From: Acidaminobacter sp964416305
Lineage (GTDB): Bacteria; Bacillota; Clostridia; Peptostreptococcales; Acidaminobacteraceae
Assembly (NCBI GenBank): GCA_964416305.1
Contig: CAYQDM010000004.1
Coordinates: forward strand, 1 to 64,000
Length of the DNA stretch: 64,000 nucleotides
Direction: 5' to 3'
Shown here: one piece after another, positions 60,288 to 64,000 of the stretch
Layout: each line of letters starts with the position of its first letter
Position numbering within the stretch: the stretch's first letter is position 1
Translations under genes and position numbers: made by a program
The notes under the pieces: generated by a model
What the model saw: only the letters and a program-made list of their open reading frames with translations
What the model was told of the DNA's origin: nothing
The model's database searches: none

Positions 60288-61292
60288 TTAAAGGGCCTTA
60301 ATAGTTTCCCAAATTTCAGGCAGTACCGGAATGCCATCTTTCAAATTTTCAAGTCTCGTTTGATAGTCCCGTTCTCCAGGATAACGGATATTGGAACCTT
60401 CAGTGACTGGAATAGAACCTTTTACGTCTTCAATGACCCGGTTGATGACATCATCCGTAAATTCCTCTGTGTTGAAATGTCTTGGATCAATAGCAATCAG
60501 CACCTGTGACAGCCCGTATTCATCTTCACATTTCTTCCCAATGTCTGTTGTGGTCATTCCAGCTGACAGAATTGCAGCGACCAGATCCAGTGCAATGGAC
60601 ATACCGGAGCCTTTCCAGAAACCAATTGGGAGTACCCTCCAAGTTACTTCAATTTCTTCAGGATCTGTGGTCAATTCACCACGTCGGTCATAACCGCCTG
60701 CAACCGGCAGTTGTGCACCTTTGAATTTCGTCTCTTCTATTTTTCCATAGGAGAACTGTGCCATAGCCATATCGACAACCAAATGTTGACCGTTGGATTT
60801 AGGAACAGCAATGACAAAAGGGTTATTGCCTATTCGACGGTCTTTGCCGCCCCATGCAGGCATATTGGGAAGTGTATTCGTCCAGCAGATTCCAACACAA
60901 CCGGCATTAGCTGCCTGCCAGCCATAAGCGCCGCCACGCATCCAATGATTTGTATTCCCAATGGCAACAAGCCCTATTCCAAACTCCTTGGAAAGTTCAA
61001 TGGCACGTTCCATAGCAAGTTTAGCGTTGAGATTCCCCATTCCGAGTTTACCGTCCCAGCGCTCGAACGCTCCTATGGACGATACTTTTTCTGGTTTAGC
61101 TTTGGGGTCAATATAGCCTTTGTCAATGTAACTTACGACGCGTGGAAATCGATTGACACCGTGTGAATAAACCCCATCCAGACTATTCTCTGTAAAAAGC
61201 TTTGCGGACTCAAAAGCGTCATTCTCGCTGAAGCCTTTGCTGACAAGGACTCGTTTGAATTCTTGGATCATATCTTCTTGTGAAATTCTCAT
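60288..61292 (-). CDS. Ldh family oxidoreductase (YjmC-like)
   Basis: 334 residues of the malate/L-lactate/ureidoglycolate dehydrogenase fold (not the classical LDH). Catalytic histidine in SHGVNRFPR (residues about 38-46) and NTNHWMRGGAYGWQAA. Members in sugar-acid clusters include YiaK (2,3-diketo-L-gulonate reductase) and B. subtilis YjmC in the exu/uxu cluster. Probably reduces or oxidises a keto-acid sugar imported by the TRAP system. Confidence 0.88.
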   Translation of the reverse strand: MRISQEDMIQEFKRVLVSKGFSENDAFESAKLFTENSLDGVYSHGVNRFPRVVSYIDKGYIDPKAKPEKVSSIGAFERWDGKLGMGNLNAKLAMERAIELSKEFGIGLVAIGNTNHWMRGGAYGWQAANAGCVGICWTNTLPNMPAWGGKDRRIGNNPFVIAVPKSNGQHLVVDMAMAQFSYGKIEETKFKGAQLPVAGGYDRRGELTTDPEEIEVTWRVLPIGFWKGSGMSIALDLVAAILSAGMTTTDIGKKCEDEYGLSQVLIAIDPRHFNTEEFTDDVINRVIEDVKGSIPVTEGSNIRYPGERDYQTRLENLKDGIPVLPEIWETIKAL

Positions 61293-61316
61293 TGACTACT
61301 CTCCTTTAACAAAAGC

Positions 61317-62324
61317 TTACACATTCGATTTCTTGCGTTTGTACCGTTTTCTATATTCCTCCAGGATTTGATCAGTGACTCTAATAACATTTGCAGCACT
61401 CTTAAGGTTGGCCGGACTTTTCCCATATCCTGCAATTTCGTTGACTATGGTCTGAATATATGGCATCCCAACATGCTCAGGTGGCGTAAAAGAAATTTGC
61501 TTTTCTCCATCACTGTTCACAACCGTTACAGGTCCATAGCCTAAGCCCTCGAATGTCATTGTCCCTGAATCCCCAATAATTCGAACAACCTCTTCCGCAT
61601 GATCTGCAACATAACACCACAGTCCATTGCCTACAACGCCGCTCTCAAACTTGAAACTCGCTGAAACGGTGTCTTCAACCTCGTAGAGTCCACCCAAATT
61701 CTCAGCAACGCCATTAGTTTCAATAATACTTCCAAAGAAAAAATCTAGAATATCCAGCACATGGACACCCATATCCAGAAACTTTCCGCCGCCGGAAATA
61801 TCCGATATTAAACGCCACGGAAGATTCTCTTTGTCAAAATCCACAGCTTCTGGCGGCATCAGATGCCTGACCTCCACGCAGCGAACCTTGCCAATAAGCT
61901 GATCCTCCAACATTTCCTTAATCTTGATATACTTTTCCATACCTCTGCGATAAAATGCCACGTAAACCGGCAGTCCTTTTTCCTCAGCTTTTTCCATAAT
62001 TTCAAGACAATCTTCATAGGTTTGAGCCATAGGTTTTTCAATGTAAGGAATCTTTCCCGACTCCAAGCATCTCAAAGCGTAGTCTTTGTGGAATTTTGGC
62101 GGTACGGGCAAATAGACAGCGTCTATTTCCGGATCCCCCAGCATTTCATCCACTGAGGCATAGACATGCTCTATGCCATGCCGCGCCGCATAGTCATGTG
62201 CTTTTTCAGAATTTCGCCCATACACTCCTTTTAAGGTGGAATGTTCTGATTTGTACAGACCTGGACCACTTTTTACTTCAGTGACTGATCCATGTCCAAT
62301 CATGCCCCAACGAACATTTTTCAT
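61317..62324 (-). CDS. Gfo/Idh/MocA family oxidoreductase
   Basis: 335 residues from ATG 62324 (AGGAGG upstream). NAD(P)-binding WGMIGHGSVTE, the EKP motif in IPYIEKPMAQT, and the C-terminal beta-sheet substrate domain. Acts on a sugar or inositol derivative; within this operon an acid sugar or its glycoside is likely. Confidence 0.92.
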   Translation of the reverse strand: MKNVRWGMIGHGSVTEVKSGPGLYKSEHSTLKGVYGRNSEKAHDYAARHGIEHVYASVDEMLGDPEIDAVYLPVPPKFHKDYALRCLESGKIPYIEKPMAQTYEDCLEIMEKAEEKGLPVYVAFYRRGMEKYIKIKEMLEDQLIGKVRCVEVRHLMPPEAVDFDKENLPWRLISDISGGGKFLDMGVHVLDILDFFFGSIIETNGVAENLGGLYEVEDTVSASFKFESGVVGNGLWCYVADHAEEVVRIIGDSGTMTFEGLGYGPVTVVNSDGEKQISFTPPEHVGMPYIQTIVNEIAGYGKSPANLKSAANVIRVTDQILEEYRKRYKRKKSNV

Positions 62325-62490
62325 GGTGTGCCTCCTATTTTCAGATCGCACTGATTCGTATTATGTTATCTTCAGAAATCAAATATTCAGAATTTTCTTG
62401 TTCACAACTATACTACCATACAAGAATGGTTGGGTCAATCCTAAAACAATCTCTTACTGGGCCTGTACTGTCAATCTTGATCTTTGAGGT

Positions 62491-62961
62491 TTACTCAAAT
62501 AACGACATATGAAGTTTAATGACAATTTTTCTAATGGAAGCAGGTTCGCCCATAGCGCAAGCCGGTCTATGCACATCCCAAGGGAAAAATACAGCAAAAC
62601 TGCCAGCGGTCATATTTAAGAAAACTTCATCTTCAACGCAATCGTAGAACATGATATCTCTGTCTTCCTGATAACCCTCTGAAGACTTAAAATTGCCAAG
62701 GTCAGGGACAAAACCAATTAACTCATTTCCCGCAGGCGAGTACTGAAGATCAACATAATTTCTGTGAACTTCTGGCCGCTTGTTCTCGATCAAGTTTGTG
62801 GTTGTGTCTATCACCTGAACGTACATCCTCTTCTCATCCAGTTCATATACCCCAGCTGTCATAGCGAGCATGTCATTGGCGCTCAAGTAATTCAATGCAA
62901 TTTTGACTGGTTCCGGATAGGTCGCTTCTATGCCTTGATTATTTAGATTTCCAAAAATCAT
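62491..62961 (-). CDS. YhcH/YjgK/YiaL family protein
   Basis: 156 residues from ATG 62961 (CGGAGG upstream). DUF386 cupin-like fold: VHRNYVDLQYSPAG, DIMFYDC and FPWDVHRPACAMG supply metal-binding histidines and acidic residues. Members occur in sialic-acid, uronate and 2,3-diketogulonate clusters and may act as sugar anomerases or isomerases. Role here is inferred from context. Confidence 0.88.
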   Translation of the reverse strand: MIFGNLNNQGIEATYPEPVKIALNYLSANDMLAMTAGVYELDEKRMYVQVIDTTTNLIENKRPEVHRNYVDLQYSPAGNELIGFVPDLGNFKSSEGYQEDRDIMFYDCVEDEVFLNMTAGSFAVFFPWDVHRPACAMGEPASIRKIVIKLHMSLFE

Positions 62962-63020
62962 GATTACGCCTCCGTTATTTGCATTATTTGTTATTAATTG
63001 AATTATATTCAATTATGAAT

Positions 63021-64000
63021 TTAAAATACAGAAATGATTTTAAGATATTTCTCGGGTGTTGTAGATTGGTCAACAACGGCTTGGGCCAACTCATCAAATG
63101 CGACTCGTTTTGAAATCGTTGCGCCAACATCTACTTTTGATTTCAATATCAGTTCAAGGGCTTCTTGAAATTCACCTGCACTCGTACGAGATCCCCTCAA
63201 ATCCAGTTCTTTCTTAGTAATCAAAGCAGTTGGCAACTCGGTGTCTGCTTTTGGCCATCCTGTAAACACAATTCTTCCTGCATAGGATACATAATCCAAT
63301 GTCGCTCGGATTGCTTGATTTGAGCCCGATGCCTCTACCACAGCCTGTGACATGACACCCAACGTCAAATCTTTAATGGCTTGAAGAGCATCTGTTTTTG
63401 AGCTGTTGATCGTATTAGAGATACCAAGTGTTTTTGCATAGTCAAGTCGTTCATCCAATACGTCTATCAGAATTGGGACTGCGCCATACTCAATTGCTGC
63501 AAGTGCTACAACCAATCCAATAGGCCCGGCACCAATGATTGTAATATGCTCCCCGGCCTTTAATCCTGCTCTGTGAATCGAGTGAAGCGATATAGTCAGT
63601 GGCTCTGCCAGTGGTACCAGATCCCAGTCGATTCCCTCGGGAACTTTGTGCAGCAAATGGTCCGGGTGAGAAAAGTACTCAGCCATGCCACCATCCCGAT
63701 GTACACCTAAAACTTCAAGATTTTCGCAGCAATTAGTCCTCCCGATCGAACAAGGATAACATTTACCGCAGTAGACATAGGGGTCCAAAATGACACGGTC
63801 TCCGGGTTTTAGCCCATTATCATTCGGTCCAATTTCCACAATTTCACCAGCAACCTCATGACCTAAAATTCTCGGGTAAGTGACCAACACATTGTTTCCT
63901 CGAAATGCACCGACATCAGAGCCGCATATGCTTGCGGCCTTCACTTTGATAAGCGCATAGCCTGGTTTGGATTCTGGCATCTCAATTTCTTTCATGTAAA
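63021..64000 (-). CDS. Zinc-dependent alcohol dehydrogenase (YjmD/sorbitol dehydrogenase-like), 5' end beyond window
   Basis: At least 324 residues; the frame continues past the window edge and the visible ATG (63995) would remove the usual first 15-20 residues, so the gene is treated as partial. Zinc ligands ICGSD, GHEVAGE and a structural-zinc cluster (CGKCYPCSIGRTNC); NAD-binding GAGPIGLVVALAA. Resembles B. subtilis YjmD and L-gulonate/L-idonate-type dehydrogenases. As the promoter-proximal visible gene of the operon it may oxidise an aldonate such as L-gulonate to fructuronate. Confidence 0.9.
   Translation of the reverse strand, partial: YMKEIEMPESKPGYALIKVKAASICGSDVGAFRGNNVLVTYPRILGHEVAGEIVEIGPNDNGLKPGDRVILDPYVYCGKCYPCSIGRTNCCENLEVLGVHRDGGMAEYFSHPDHLLHKVPEGIDWDLVPLAEPLTISLHSIHRAGLKAGEHITIIGAGPIGLVVALAAIEYGAVPILIDVLDERLDYAKTLGISNTINSSKTDALQAIKDLTLGVMSQAVVEASGSNQAIRATLDYVSYAGRIVFTGWPKADTELPTALITKKELDLRGSRTSAGEFQEALELILKSKVDVGATISKRVAFDELAQAVVDQSTTPEKYLKIISVF

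Overview
This looks like 64 kb of a draft scaffold (one 100-N gap at 4003-4102) from an anaerobic, amino-acid-fermenting Clostridia-type Firmicute with roughly balanced G+C. The support is: strong Shine-Dalgarno sites, LPxTG sortase substrates, a GrdX/GrdE/GrdB-type selenoprotein reductase component, oxygen/NO defence by a flavodiiron protein and a Ric protein, and no respiratory chain genes. No tRNA, rRNA, CRISPR array, phage or complete insertion sequence was seen.

Left end (1-7.7 kb): a cell-surface island under cyclic-di-GMP control. Two large LPxTG adhesins each sit behind a c-di-GMP-I (GEMM) riboswitch that overlaps a terminator (predicted ON switches). A sortase follows, then a secreted transglutaminase-like protein behind a third c-di-GMP-I riboswitch placed next to its ribosome binding site (predicted OFF switch). 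The logic resembles c-di-GMP control of adhesins and an adhesin-releasing protease known in other bacteria. A structured RNA candidate with its own terminator follows at 7.78-7.96 kb.

8-30 kb: mostly housekeeping, stress and accessory genes. They include a DHFR-like reductase, YaiI, GrpB, MarR plus nitroreductase, a C_GCAxxG_C_C protein, a D-cysteine desulfhydrase-like enzyme, an M20 peptidase with an AbgT transporter, an FNR-like regulator divergent from ric and followed by fprA (a good FNR-type box lies between), NUDIX, MutY, a MsrA-MsrB lipoprotein, a MATE pump, OsmC, a secreted SGNH esterase with Ig-like domains and a methyltransferase without a normal start codon.

30-41 kb: an ABC importer operon with an embedded PP2C-like phosphatase, an agmatinase-like enzyme, the radical-SAM/TIGR03915 putative DNA repair pair, a VOC protein and a SLC13/ArsB-like permease. 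40-45.5 kb: a YkvI-like transporter, a GrdB-type selenoprotein (in-frame UGA with a SECIS-like hairpin), a GrdE-type pyruvoyl proprotein, GrdX and a GntR regulator, i.e. a stand-alone substrate-specific 'component B' of unknown substrate.

45.8-52.4 kb: an SDR enzyme, an MFS pump, a MerR-methyltransferase fusion and an ABC-2 exporter. 52.7-64 kb: a long leftward hexuronate/aldonate operon (YjmD-like dehydrogenase, YhcH, Gfo/Idh, YjmC-like dehydrogenase, TRAP transporter DctPQM, GntR, UxuA, UxuB, Eda, KdgK) that would convert imported acid sugars to pyruvate and glyceraldehyde-3-phosphate.

Intergenic DNA carries several families of dispersed short repeats: a CCGATGGT/ACCATCGG palindromic word (over 20 copies), 24-bp tandem units containing GTGNCNGNCACC cores, and hairpins with a conserved AATAGGC loop. 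They probably have different origins and are described separately.
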